Of a stretch of 64,000 nucleotides of DNA, positions 18,110 to 26,036 are shown one piece after another; the stretch's first letter is position 1, and each line of letters opens with the position of its first letter. The notes beneath the pieces were generated by a model. It saw only the letters and a list, made by a program, of their open reading frames with translations, did no database searches and was not told where the DNA came from. The DNA is from Streptomyces taklimakanensis (GTDB lineage: Bacteria; Actinomycetota; Actinomycetes; Streptomycetales; Streptomycetaceae), in NCBI RefSeq assembly GCF_009709575.1, contig NZ_WIXO01000001.1, positions 3,536,001 through 3,600,000 on the forward strand, in the 5' to 3' direction. The position numbers and the translations under genes are program-made.

Positions 18110-18643
18110 TCAGGCGGCCGGTCGCGGGAACGGCTTGCGCAGCTCCATGATGTGGCCGGTGGCGGGGAACGCCTCGTTCCCCGCGAGCCTGCCCTCCTTG
18201 GTCTCGACGATGACGAAGCCCTCGCGGAGGTAGAGCCCGAGGGCGCGTTCGTTGCCCGCGAGCACCGTGGTCTCCACCCGGGGGCCGCCGTGGGCCACGG
18301 CGTGGCGCAGCAGCGCGGTCCCGACGCCCTCGCCGTAGCGGTCCGGGTCCACGTACAACCAGGTGACCTCGTCGTCGGCCAGGGCGACGAAGCCGACGAC
18401 CGTCCCGGATCCGCCGGCCGCCGGGTCCTCGGCGACCCAGACCCGGTCGTCGAACAGGCCCTCGCCCTCATAGGTCTCGGCCAGCGTCAGGAACGCCTCC
18501 ACCCCGACCGAGTCGCGCAGTTCGTCCAGCCGCGCGGTGTCGTGGATGCGGGAGACGGCCTCCCAGTCCTCGGGGCGGTAGGGGCGGACGCGCCACTGTG
18601 AGGTTCGGGAGGCTTCGGGGCTCGGTCCCGTGAGTGCGGTCAT
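18110..18643 (-). CDS. GNAT-family N-acetyltransferase
   Basis: The 177-residue protein begins at ATG 18643. It shows the GNAT fold order: N-terminal WRVRPYRPEDWEAVSRI, a central strand VVGFVALADDEVTWLYVDPDRYG, the acetyl-CoA pyrophosphate loop GEGVGTALLRHAV (motif A, Q/RxxGxG/A-like), and a C-terminal NERALGLYLREGFVIV. These indicate transfer of an acetyl group from acetyl-CoA to an unknown amine. The ribosome site before the ATG is weak. The substrate cannot be read from the sequence. Confidence 0.85.
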   Translation of the reverse strand: MTALTGPSPEASRTSQWRVRPYRPEDWEAVSRIHDTARLDELRDSVGVEAFLTLAETYEGEGLFDDRVWVAEDPAAGGSGTVVGFVALADDEVTWLYVDPDRYGEGVGTALLRHAVAHGGPRVETTVLAGNERALGLYLREGFVIVETKEGRLAGNEAFPATGHIMELRKPFPRPAA

Positions 18644-18856
18644 ACGCGGAACCCTGGCGGCTCGGCGCCCGCCGCGCAACGCGATAAACCGTCGGCCCGG
18701 TCCCGCGCCGCCTCCCCGCGCCAAGGGGGGCACATCCTGCCGGCGCGGCGATCACCAGGCAGCCGACGGCGATCGACCACCACAACGGCGCGTACGTCCC
18801 GGTGCGGTCGGGGGCGGTGGTGAAGAGGCGCGTGGGTGCGGTCCGTGCGGCGGGGT

Positions 18857-19302
18857 TCAGGACGGGAGGGCGATCTCGGCCCGGACCGTCTTGCGGGGCG
18901 GTGGCCCGGCCTCGACGCCCCAGCGGTCGGCCAGTGCCTGGACGAGCAGCAGCCCGCGTCCCGACTCGGCACCGTCGGACACCGGCGGCCGGGGGACGGT
19001 CGGGTGGCGGTCGCCGCGTGCGTCGGCCACCTCGATGCGGAGCGTGGCGCCACTGCCGTCGCCCTCCCCGGTGACGCGCAGGCCGAGTCGGAAGTCCCGA
19101 CCGAGCACGCGCCCGTGCACCACGGCGTTGCAGGCCAACTCGGCGACGACCTGCGCGGCCGACTCGGTGGGCAGTCCCCAGTCGGTCAGGTGCGCGACCG
19201 TGAGCAGCCGGGCCGGCCGGGCGCCCCGGCGGGTGGGGGGAGCAGTGCGGTGAACTCCCGGACGGCAGCGGGAGTTTCGGGTCGGATGATCTCTGGACTC
19301 AC
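18857..19302 (-). pseudogene. RsbW-type ATP-binding protein, single frameshift
   Basis: Read from GTG 19302, the protein VSPEIIRPETPAAVREFTAL loses frame in a run of six C (plus strand 19235-19240). The correct continuation RRGARPARLLTVAHLTDWGL, then AQVVAELACNAVVHG, lies in another frame and runs to the stop at 18857. One extra C would restore a protein of about 148 residues. The intact parts show the histidine-kinase-like ATPase N box (ELACNAVVHG) and G box (ESGRGLLLVQALADRWGV). These are typical of the many small anti-sigma-like ATPases in Streptomyces. It may be a true pseudogene or an indel error in the homopolymer. Confidence 0.75.
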
Positions 19303-19725
19303 ATCACCCAGCGTGCCCGCTCGTATCCGCCCCGGCCGGCGGTGTCGCCCGCGCAGGAGACGCTTGTCCGGCCGGTGGCCCGGCCGGTGCGGCCCGGTGC
19401 GATGCGTGTGGCGTGGTGCGCGAGGGGCCGGGGGCGGGTGGCCGAAACTCCACCACCACGGCCGCCGCCTCCTTCGCCACCGGGCTGTCCACGCTGCTGA
19501 GCGCGGCGCGATCCAGGCGTGCCGGGTGGTGGTGAAGCGGGCGTCGAAGGAGGCCGCGGACCTGGCGGTCGAACGGATCGCCACCGCCGTGACCGAGCCG
19601 GCGGTGGCGGCGCCGGAGAACAACGGAGATCCGCACGGTGGGGGATGCGCGTGAGGCGCATTCGAGGGCCATGGTGCACATCCGCCAGATCGGCGAGTCC
19701 GTGACTGCCGAAGGAACTCCCTCCC
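19303..19725. other. 423-base gap without a supportable gene
   Basis: The open frames on both strands here have no ribosome site, family motif or normal codon pattern. The region lies between a frameshifted ATPase gene and a short gene on the plus strand and may be decayed coding sequence. Confidence 0.4.
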
Positions 19726-19965
19726 ATGGTGACTACAGGAAGCCGTGTCGTTCCTGTGCGCACATGCTTCCCCCGGGAGTTGGGCGAGGAGCTCTTTCCG
19801 CTGGGGTTCGACACCCACGACGGGGCCGTCATGCTGGTGGACGGTCGGGGACGCTTCCTTCTCGTGCACCACACGGGCAACTACTGCCTGGCCGATGACG
19901 CGTTGCGGGCCGTCTGGAACTTCATGAGGGCGGAAACCCGGGACGCGGAGGACTTCCGCGCCTGA
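19726..19965 (+). CDS. Small protein, possibly SUKH-3-like
   Basis: The 79-residue product starts at ATG 19726 with AAGGA 10 bases upstream. The segment LVDGRGRFLLVHHTGNYCLADDALRAVW resembles the C-terminal part of SUKH-3 immunity proteins, in which a GRxFxLHxTGxxxLG-like stretch precedes a final helix. The rest of that domain is missing, so this may be a remnant or a distinct small family. Coding use is typical of the genome. The assignment is tentative. Confidence 0.4.
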   Translation: MVTTGSRVVPVRTCFPRELGEELFPLGFDTHDGAVMLVDGRGRFLLVHHTGNYCLADDALRAVWNFMRAETRDAEDFRA

Positions 19966-20091
19966 CGGTGTTCCCGGCGTCGTCGTCTCCTCGCCGTGGA
20001 CCACGGCGGGTGGTGGCCACTGGGCGACTCGCCGCGCGGCACCCGATCCCGACGGTCGTCACGGGGAAGAACCGGTTTTGCGTATCGACCG

Positions 20092-20142
20092 CCTGGCAGT
20101 GCCGTCCGGACTAGGCTTCGCCGCACGAACGGCACTGCCAGG
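20092..20142. promoter_or_regulatory. 12-base inverted repeat around a -10-like box
   Basis: CCTGGCAGTGCC (20092-20103) and GGCACTGCCAGG (20131-20142) are perfect inverted copies separated by 27 bases. TAGGCT (20112-20117), a good -10 match, lies between them. This placement suggests a regulator site framing the promoter of the following lipoprotein gene, or an RNA hairpin near its 5' end. Confidence 0.5.
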
Positions 20143-20258
20143 GGGGCGGGATGACGTTGCTTCACGCTGCGCGGAACATATCGCGGAGACAGCGAGCGCA
20201 TGATCGGTGGACGACCCGGAGCCTGCCGGGGAGGGGGAAGCGGGCGGGGGGCCGCGCC

Positions 20259-21182
20259 GTGATCCGCGGGAGGTTCATCGCCTTCGGCGTGCTCGGCGCT
20301 TTTCTGCTCGGGGCCTGCTCGGACGGCGGTGCCGAGGCGGAGCCGAAGGAAACCGTGACCGTGACGGCCACGGCCACGGTCACGGCGAAGCCCGAGAGCA
20401 TTCCCTCCCAGAAGGACGCGACCCTGGGGGAGGCCCGGAAAGCCGCCGAGGCCGCCGGTTACACGGTCTCCGTCCACAACGCCAACAAGGGCGACGCCGA
20501 GCCTTCCGGTAACTGGAAGGTGTGTTTCGAGGACGTCGGCTACGGCACCGTCGACTACGGAGCCGTCGAGGAAGGCGCTCTCTGCCCGAAGAAGGACGGC
20601 GGCCCGCTCACGTGGCCCAAGGTTCCCGACGTCACCGGGTCGGTTTACGCCAAGGCCGTCGAGGCGCTGGTCAAGGCGGGCCTGGACGAGGAGAACATCG
20701 GCGTCGAATCGGCGTACGAGGACGTCTCCTTCTCCTCCGCCGACGTGGAGGGCGACGCGGACGGTTACAAGGTCTGCTTCCAGTCCCCCTCGGCGGGCAC
20801 GGACGTCAAGCCCGGTGTCGAGGCGACGCTGACCCTGGTCGAGGGTGGCTCCTGCCCGGCGAGGAAGGGCACCTACAAGGACAGGACGAACGACCCCGAC
20901 TACACCCCGCCGCCTCCTCCGAGCAACAGCGGCTCCGGCTCCACGGGCGGTTCGGGCGGCTCCGGTTCCACGGGTGGTTCGGGTGGGTCCGGCGGGTCCG
21001 GTGGGTCCGGTGGCGCCGCCGAGTGGAACGGCCAGTGCGAGCTGACCTCTCCGGCGGGCAACTGCTACAGGGCCGGCCAGTTCTGCGCCAACAGGCACCT
21101 GGGCATGCAGACGCACGACGCCGGAGGTCGGATCATCTACTGCAAGCAGCGTGGGGACGGACAGCGCTGGAACTACTCGTGA
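20259..21182 (+). CDS. PASTA-type lipoprotein with Gly/Ser linker
   Basis: The GTG at 20259 gives a 307-residue protein with a lipoprotein signal (RGRFIAFGVLGAFLLGAC, lipobox Cys20). Two PASTA-like modules follow: about 40-100 (LGEARKAAEAAGYTVSV) and 105-195 (VPDVTGSVYAKAVEALVKAG, then SPSAGTDVKPGVEATLTLVEGG). A Pro and Gly/Ser repeat linker (about 210-255) leads to a Cys-containing C-terminal domain ending KQRGDGQRWNYS. PASTA modules bind peptidoglycan fragments, so an outer-surface wall-binding role is likely. The ribosome site is a weak G-run. Two hairpins follow the stop. Confidence 0.75.
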   Translation: MIRGRFIAFGVLGAFLLGACSDGGAEAEPKETVTVTATATVTAKPESIPSQKDATLGEARKAAEAAGYTVSVHNANKGDAEPSGNWKVCFEDVGYGTVDYGAVEEGALCPKKDGGPLTWPKVPDVTGSVYAKAVEALVKAGLDEENIGVESAYEDVSFSSADVEGDADGYKVCFQSPSAGTDVKPGVEATLTLVEGGSCPARKGTYKDRTNDPDYTPPPPPSNSGSGSTGGSGGSGSTGGSGGSGGSGGSGGAAEWNGQCELTSPAGNCYRAGQFCANRHLGMQTHDAGGRIIYCKQRGDGQRWNYS

Positions 21183-21247
21183 GGCCGCGCCCCGTCGGCT
21201 GAGTACCTCCCGATGCGGAGCATCGACCGACCAGGCCCCTGTCCGAA

Positions 21248-21274
21248 GCGCCGATGGGCCAAGACCATCGGCGC
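21248..21274 (+). terminator. Hairpin after the PASTA lipoprotein
   Basis: GCGCCGATGG (21248-21257) pairs with CCATCGGCGC (21265-21274) around GCCAAGA. It is probably the first of two terminators. Confidence 0.6.
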
Positions 21275-21311
21275 GACGGGTGGGGGCCTCGTCGTCCTGT
21301 CGTGCCCGCCC

Positions 21312-21358
21312 CCACCGGCCTTGCCCGCCCGAGCGTGGAACGAGCAAGGCCGGTGGGC
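21312..21358. terminator. Second hairpin between the lipoprotein and AraC genes
   Basis: A 14-base-pair stem (21312-21325 with 21345-21358) closes on a 19-base loop, between convergent genes. The rest of 21183-21509 shows nothing else that I can support. It is locally more AT-rich (around 21385-21470). Confidence 0.6.
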
Positions 21359-21509
21359 CGTGTACGCGGCTCCGGTAAAGCGACCATCTGAAATGGAATT
21401 TCCTGGTCGAGGGATTTTCTGCCGAATACGTTCGATAGGGGCTCTCTGCGCCTACCGTGATGTTCGGTAACGGCGCGTCGGCCGTGAGTTCAGCGGGACT
21501 GAGGCGCTT

Positions 21510-22385
21510 TCACCGGGAACCCACCGCACTTTCGGGCCTGTCTGCCGATGACGCCGTGGGTTCCGGCGATGCCCCGCGATTGCGCAAGGCGGCGTAACGC
21601 GCGGGCGTGACGCTCAGGTGGCGGGTGAAGTGCCGGTTTAGGTGTGCCTGGTCGTAGAAGCCGACCGCGGTGGCAACGTCGGCCGGCCGCTGGCCGGCGA
21701 GTAGGAGTCGGCGTGCCCGGTCGATGCGTCTGCCAGTGAGGTAGGTGTGCGGCGGCAGTCCGTACGACTGTTTGAAGCAGCGGATCAGGTGGGTGGGATG
21801 GGCGTGCAGGATCGCGGCCGCCTCATTGAGGGATACCCCAGCGTGTATGCGTGAGTCCAGCAGCTCACGCAGAGCGGCAGCTATTCGCCCAGCCTCACGT
21901 CCTGGTGTCCTGACCTGCGAGGCGTTGAGGTGGAAGAGCAGTCGCTCGCGGACGAGGGCCAGCCTGGACTCTGCCTCGAACTGGTCTCCGGGGTGGGCGA
22001 GGGCTCCGTGCAACTGATGGATGCGATGGTGCAGCAGTCCATCTCCGTGAACCGGACGGTCGACCGCAGCTCCTGTCAATCGTTCTGGAAGGACACGAGT
22101 GTCGAGGTAGAGCACACGCTTGCTGAATCCCGACGGGTTGACCGTCTTCCCGTCGTGGGGGACGCCGGGCGGCAGCAAAATGACCGTGCCCGCGCCAGCG
22201 GCCCCGTGCCGACGGCGATCGACGGCGAAGTCGACGGATCCGTCGTCGAGGATCATCAAGTCCCAGGTGTCGTGGGTATGGATCGGGTAGGCATGATCGG
22301 CGAATTCGGCGTGGAAGACCTCGGCGATCCCTGCGACCGATGGCCGCCAGGCGCTGATCTGCGTTCGGGGCCGGTTGCCAGTCAT
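21510..22385 (-). CDS. AraC-family transcriptional regulator with cupin sensor
   Basis: The 291-residue protein has an N-terminal cupin sensor domain (HAEFADHAYPIHTHDTWDLM, then GTVILLPPGVPHDGK) and a C-terminal AraC double helix-turn-helix (SLNEAAAILHAHPTHLIRCF and PADVATAVGFYDQAHLNRHF, ending VTPARYAAL). The ATG at 22385 is chosen. A TTG at 22400 is possible, and neither has a strong ribosome site. The gene is divergent from a cupin gene, with 49 bases between starts that contain a perfect inverted repeat. It probably controls that neighbour in response to a small ligand that is not identifiable here. Confidence 0.88.
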   Translation of the reverse strand: MTGNRPRTQISAWRPSVAGIAEVFHAEFADHAYPIHTHDTWDLMILDDGSVDFAVDRRRHGAAGAGTVILLPPGVPHDGKTVNPSGFSKRVLYLDTRVLPERLTGAAVDRPVHGDGLLHHRIHQLHGALAHPGDQFEAESRLALVRERLLFHLNASQVRTPGREAGRIAAALRELLDSRIHAGVSLNEAAAILHAHPTHLIRCFKQSYGLPPHTYLTGRRIDRARRLLLAGQRPADVATAVGFYDQAHLNRHFTRHLSVTPARYAALRNRGASPEPTASSADRPESAVGSR

Positions 22386-22408
22386 GCCAGGAACGTACAA
22401 GACCAGAG

Positions 22409-22434
22409 GCGATCAGCGGCAGCACGCTGATCGC
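22409..22434. promoter_or_regulatory. 10-base inverted repeat in the AraC/cupin divergent gap
   Basis: GCGATCAGCG (22409-22418) and CGCTGATCGC (22425-22434) are perfect inverted copies with a 6-base spacer, ending exactly one base before the cupin start codon. It could be the operator for the AraC protein, or a hairpin that hides the start of the cupin mRNA. Confidence 0.55.
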
Positions 22435-22821
22435 ATGACCGAACCCAACGCATCCGTCAACCTCGCCCACAAGCTCTCGCGGTTCGATGAGCTCTGGACA
22501 CAGAAGAAGATCGCCGATCTGAACGACTACGAGGTCAAGCTCGCCAAAGTCAAGGGCGAGTTCGTCTGGCACACCCACGAGGACACCGACGAATTGTTCC
22601 TCGTCATCAGCGGTCGGCTCACCATCCAGCTCAGGGACGGCGACGTCGTACTCGAACCGGGCGAGCTGTTCGTGGTTCCCCGGGGCGCCGAACACTGCCC
22701 GGTGGCGGACGAGGAGACTGCCATTCTGCTGCTGGAACCGGCAGGGGTCCTCAATACAGGTGACGCGGGCGGGCCGCTGACCAAGGCTGCTGAGCCCTTG
22801 GATCAATCCCACGGCCTCTGA
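22435..22821 (+). CDS. Cupin-domain protein
   Basis: The 128-residue single-domain cupin has both cupin motifs. Motif 1 is GEFVWHTHEDTDELFLVISG (metal ligands His, His, Glu) and motif 2 is LEPGELFVVPRGAEHCPVA (distal His), so it can bind a metal ion. The ATG at 22435 directly follows an inverted repeat and has no Shine-Dalgarno sequence. Such stand-alone cupins act as isomerases, dioxygenases or binding proteins, and the reaction cannot be deduced. It is divergently paired with the AraC-type regulator, which probably controls it. Confidence 0.85.
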   Translation: MTEPNASVNLAHKLSRFDELWTQKKIADLNDYEVKLAKVKGEFVWHTHEDTDELFLVISGRLTIQLRDGDVVLEPGELFVVPRGAEHCPVADEETAILLLEPAGVLNTGDAGGPLTKAAEPLDQSHGL

Positions 22822-22847
22822 GCACCCTCCGGGGCAGGGTCACTCGG

Positions 22848-23541
22848 TGGTCTGCTCGATCTGGCCGTCGAGTGGGCCAGGCGCCTGCCGCACCCGGAGT
22901 TCCTGGCCAAGGCCGACCAGCTCCTGGGCGCGGGCGGCAAGCTCGTGGCACTGAAGGACGAAGTGGCGGAGGCGCGGTACCCGAAGAAGGTCCGCGACCT
23001 GGCCAAGGGAGGCCGAAGCCGTCGGGTTGGGTGCCTACGGCAGCCACGACATCCACGGCCTGTTGCAGACGGAGGAGTACGCGAGAGCGCTGTTCGACAT
23101 GCGGAGGCCTGCCTACTCCAAGGATGATCTCGAACGGCACGTGGCGGCTCGTATGGCTCGACTGGAGATCTTCGAGCGAACGCCCGCCCCCGCGCTGACC
23201 TTTGTCCTGGACGAGGCGACGCTTCGGCGCCCGCTCGGAGGCAGAATGGTGCTGCGCCGCCGGCTCGAACACCTGCTGGGAATCGCCGGTTGAGGCATGT
23301 CGAGATCCAGATGATGCCACTGGACCGCGAGGACCATGCAGGGATGGGAGGCCAACTCCAAGTGCTGAAGCCGAGGGACGGCGCAGCAGTGGGGTACTCC
23401 GAGGCGCATGCGTCGAGGTCGCAGCCACCGGCCACCCCCGGCACCGTCCACGTTCGCGACTCCAAGGACGTGCAGGGCCCGCGGCTCGCCTTCGCGCCGG
23501 CCGTATGGGTCGACTTCCTGTCGCGCACGGCGGGCCGCTGA
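22848..23541 (+). pseudogene. Decayed XRE-DUF5753 regulator fused to DUF397 tail
   Basis: Three frames together give pieces of a Streptomyces XRE/DUF5753 regulator: AKADQLLGAGGKLVALKDEV (frame 1), LGAYGSHDIHGLLQTEEYAR to LRRRLEHLLGIAG (frame 2, to the stop at 23293) and RHVEIQMMPLDREDHAGMGG (frame 3). The helix-turn-helix N-terminus is missing. After LKPRDGAAVGYSEA the same frame runs into VHVRDSKDVQGPRLAFAPAV, the typical end of a DUF397 protein. A deletion has therefore joined the regulator to its usual DUF397 partner, and at least two frameshifts have accumulated. It is not functional as a regulator. Confidence 0.8.
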
Positions 23542-23633
23542 CACCGCCCCGTCCCACCGCGCCGTCGTGCGCCGGGGAACGGCCGGCTAGGATCGCCGGA
23601 CCGGAAACCGGACCCGGACCACGAGGGGGAGAC

Positions 23634-24209
23634 ATGCGCAAGACGGTCACCGGACTGGCCGTGGTGGCGGCGACCGCGCTGCTGGCGGGCTGTGGCAGTG
23701 GTGGTGGGAGCGACGACGCGGCGGCGGGGGAGAAGGACAACGCCGCGGAGGCGTCCGCGCGGCCGTCGGACGGCGGCGGGCAGGACGGGGGCGGCAGCGG
23801 CGGCGCGGAGGGGGACAGGGAGTCCTCCGAAGCTTCCGGTGGCGCGTCCGGTGGTGGCAAGGGCGACGGAGGCGGCGGAGGCGGCGGAGGCGACAAGGGC
23901 GCCGGTGGCGGTGAGGTCACGCGCACGGTGACCCTTGAGGTCGAGGGCGACGGGAAGACGCAGATCTACTACACCGCCGGCACCAACGAGACCGAGCAGG
24001 CCACCCTCCCGTGGCGCAAGACGGTCGAGCTGTCCCTGACGGAGGCCGAGCGGAAGGCCGGTGTCCTGGTGTCGATCGTGCCGGGCACGGTGATGAACGA
24101 TGCCGGCGAGTTCGCGGCCGCGTCGTGTGTCATCAAGGTCGACGGCAGGAAGGTCGACGACAACGGGAACGGCAAGGACGTCTCCGGCTGCGAGTACAAG
24201 GTGAGGTAG
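23634..24209 (+). CDS. Secreted lipoprotein, MmpS-like C-terminal domain
   Basis: The 191-residue protein has a clear lipoprotein signal (MRKTVTGLAVVAATALLAGC, Cys20) and ATG 23634 behind GAGGGGGA. Residues 21-100 are a low-complexity Gly/Ser/Asp linker. The C-terminal domain (about 105-191) with TRTVTLEVEGDGKTQIYYTA, a paired Cys and ending CEYKVR resembles the MmpS-type beta-sandwich used by actinobacterial membrane accessory proteins. No MmpL transporter is nearby. Function unknown. Confidence 0.75.
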   Translation: MRKTVTGLAVVAATALLAGCGSGGGSDDAAAGEKDNAAEASARPSDGGGQDGGGSGGAEGDRESSEASGGASGGGKGDGGGGGGGGDKGAGGGEVTRTVTLEVEGDGKTQIYYTAGTNETEQATLPWRKTVELSLTEAERKAGVLVSIVPGTVMNDAGEFAAASCVIKVDGRKVDDNGNGKDVSGCEYKVR

Positions 24210-24336
24210 CGGCGTCCACGGGGGTCGACGCGAACGACGTTCGGCGACCGTCGGACAGGGCAGCGCCGGAGGCCTCCCGTCGCTGCCGGCGGACCGACCC
24301 GGGGCTCCGGTCGAACTCGGCCGAGGGAGAGCAGCG

Positions 24337-24864
24337 ATGGAGTGGGTGGAGAAGCTCGCGGCCGCGGTGGACTGGCAGCCGCGCGACCTCGACATCGAGT
24401 GGGAGCGTGTCGAGTCCCGGCTCGGGACGCCTCTGCCCTCCGACTTCAAGAGGTTCTGCGAGGTCTTCGGACGGGGACACTTCTCCGATTACCTCACCGT
24501 CTACTCGTCGTCCGGGGGCGCCACGGCAGAGGTGGTCGAATCCCTGGAAGGGGACTGGAGAACGATCGAGCAGCACCCGGGCGTGGCCGGCAACTACGAG
24601 CCGTACGGCCTGTACCGTCCCGGCGGGACGGGGATCCTCTCGTGGGGGGTCACTGCCACCGCCTGCGATCTCGCGTGGCTGGTCGGAGACGGTGTGGCGC
24701 CCGATGACCGGCCGGTCCTCGCCCGTGGCGACGCGAGCGGCTGGAAGCGTCACGAGCTCACCATGAGCGAGTTCGCGTACCGGATCCTGCTCGACGAATC
24801 GTTCGACTTCGGTGTCGCCGGCCTCGTCGAGCCCTGCTACCTGCCCCTGCCCGAATGCGCATAG
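24337..24864 (+). CDS. SMI1/KNR4 (SUKH-1) family protein
   Basis: The 175-residue protein starts at ATG 24337 after GAGGGAGAG. The N-terminal IEWERVESRLGTPLPSDFKRF followed by EVFGRGHFSDYLTVYSS is the SUKH signature (an LGxxLPxDYxxF-like start). SUKH proteins are widespread immunity proteins of polymorphic and contact-dependent toxins, and also occur as stand-alone regulatory domains. No toxin gene is adjacent. A second SUKH gene follows after 22 bases in the same direction, which suggests an immunity pair. Confidence 0.8.
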   Translation: MEWVEKLAAAVDWQPRDLDIEWERVESRLGTPLPSDFKRFCEVFGRGHFSDYLTVYSSSGGATAEVVESLEGDWRTIEQHPGVAGNYEPYGLYRPGGTGILSWGVTATACDLAWLVGDGVAPDDRPVLARGDASGWKRHELTMSEFAYRILLDESFDFGVAGLVEPCYLPLPECA

Positions 24865-24886
24865 AGGAAGAGGAAGGGGGACCGGC

Positions 24887-25480
24887 GTGTCCATGGAACG
24901 GCTGGCCGCCGCCGCGGGGCTGAACGGTCCCCGCCGCTACGTCGTCGACTGGCAGCGGGTGGAGGCGTCCCTCGGCACCCGGTTGCCGGCGGACTACCGG
25001 GAGTATGTGTACTGGTTCGGCCCGGGCAACTTCCAGGACGAGTTCGTCGTCTGTGTACCCGGTGTGGAGAACTCGAACGTGGAGCTGGCGAGCAGGCTCC
25101 GCGACGAGCGGGACAGCGGTCGGCTGTGGACGGAAGTATCCGGTGACCCCGTTCCGTTCCCCCTGTTCCCGGAGCCGGCGGGGTGGCTTCCGTTCGCCTT
25201 CACCCTGGAAGGCGGCGCCGTGTACTGGGTCACGGAAGGGGAGGACCCGGATCGCTGGACCATCGGTGCCCGTGACCGCATGTGGCGTCCGGAGCGCTTC
25301 GACGGCGGGTTCTCGGAGTTCCTCCGCGAGGCGGTCTGGGACACGATCGAACTGGACGCCGTTCAGGAGTACGGGGACGAGCCCCCTCTCGCCTTCCGGC
25401 CCTCCGACGGTGCCTGGATCGGTGGGGCCGGGGCTCGGCTGGAGCCGTACGGGTCCTTCGAGGAAGCCGCTGAGGGCTGA
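24887..25480 (+). CDS. Second SMI1/KNR4 (SUKH) family protein
   Basis: The 197-residue protein begins VSMERLAAAAGL. The GTG at 24887 fits the AGGAAGGGGG site (24871-24880) better than the ATG at 24893. VDWQRVEASLGTRLPADYRE, then YWFGPGNFQDEFVVCVPG, is the SUKH core, and it is clearly related to the preceding gene. The two were probably formed by an old duplication and are likely cotranscribed. It may be an orphan immunity protein against a toxin of another strain. A small hairpin follows the stop. Confidence 0.8.
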   Translation: MSMERLAAAAGLNGPRRYVVDWQRVEASLGTRLPADYREYVYWFGPGNFQDEFVVCVPGVENSNVELASRLRDERDSGRLWTEVSGDPVPFPLFPEPAGWLPFAFTLEGGAVYWVTEGEDPDRWTIGARDRMWRPERFDGGFSEFLREAVWDTIELDAVQEYGDEPPLAFRPSDGAWIGGAGARLEPYGSFEEAAEG

Positions 25481-25497
25481 CCGCCGGACCGGGGCCG

Positions 25498-25515
25498 GGC
25501 TCGGGCCGCCGAGCC
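25498..25515 (+). terminator. Hairpin after the SUKH pair
   Basis: GGCTCGG-GCCG-CCGAGCC lies 18 bases after the stop codon. It is short but GC-rich. The rest of 25516-25687 shows no gene that I can support. Confidence 0.5.
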
Positions 25516-25687
25516 GGTTCGGCCCCCCGACGTGTCCGCCGGCCGGTGGGCCCGATGGTCCCGGTGGCGGCCCCGCAGAGGCGCGCGACCTCGGCGATGA
25601 TCCGACGAACGGGGGTGTCGGGAGCGGCGGGTGTTCGGGGCGGTGCGATTGAGGAGAGTCCCCGCGGGGTACCGTCATGGGTCCGGA

Positions 25688-25718
25688 TTGGCATCGGCAC
25701 GGCCCCGTGTGGCAGACT
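25688..25718 (+). promoter_or_regulatory. rpsJ (S10 operon) promoter
   Basis: TTGGCA (25688-25693) and CAGACT (25713-25718) with a 19-base spacer form a probable promoter, although the -10 lacks its first T. It would give a leader of about 310 bases. No other candidate in 25516-26036 is better. Confidence 0.5.
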
Positions 25719-25951
25719 GTCCGGGTTGCTCGGTTGAGTGCCGATGCTGCGCGCCTCCCGCCGGGGGGACCGGAAGCGAGTCCCAATGTATTCGTCGCCC
25801 CTTGTCAGGGGCGGAAGTACGGGAATCTTCCGGGAAGCGTGGGCGGGGTACCAGCCAGGCGCCCGGTGGGTTTCCTCCCCCGGTTCCGCGGTCTCGCGCA
25901 CCGCATCCCCAAACAGGGAAGTTCTCCAGGATTTCCATGGTGGCGGGAATG

Positions 25952-25976
25952 CGACACGCCCGACCGCGTGGGTCGG
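25952..25976 (+). repeat. 25-base leader element, copy 2 (rpsJ)
   Basis: Identical to 12852-12876 in the rpsL leader, including the CCGACC-GCGTG-GGTCGG hairpin. It lies 60 bases before the rpsJ start. Confidence 0.75.
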
Positions 25977-26036
25977 AGGAGAGCGTGGTCCCGCCGGGTC
26001 CCAGAGCGTGACGAGAGACAGGACTACGAAGTAGCC

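Noticed and set aside
18836..19654. Plus-strand open frame of 272 codons across the ATPase gene and the following gap
   Set aside because: It runs antisense to the recognisable RsbW-type protein and has no family features.
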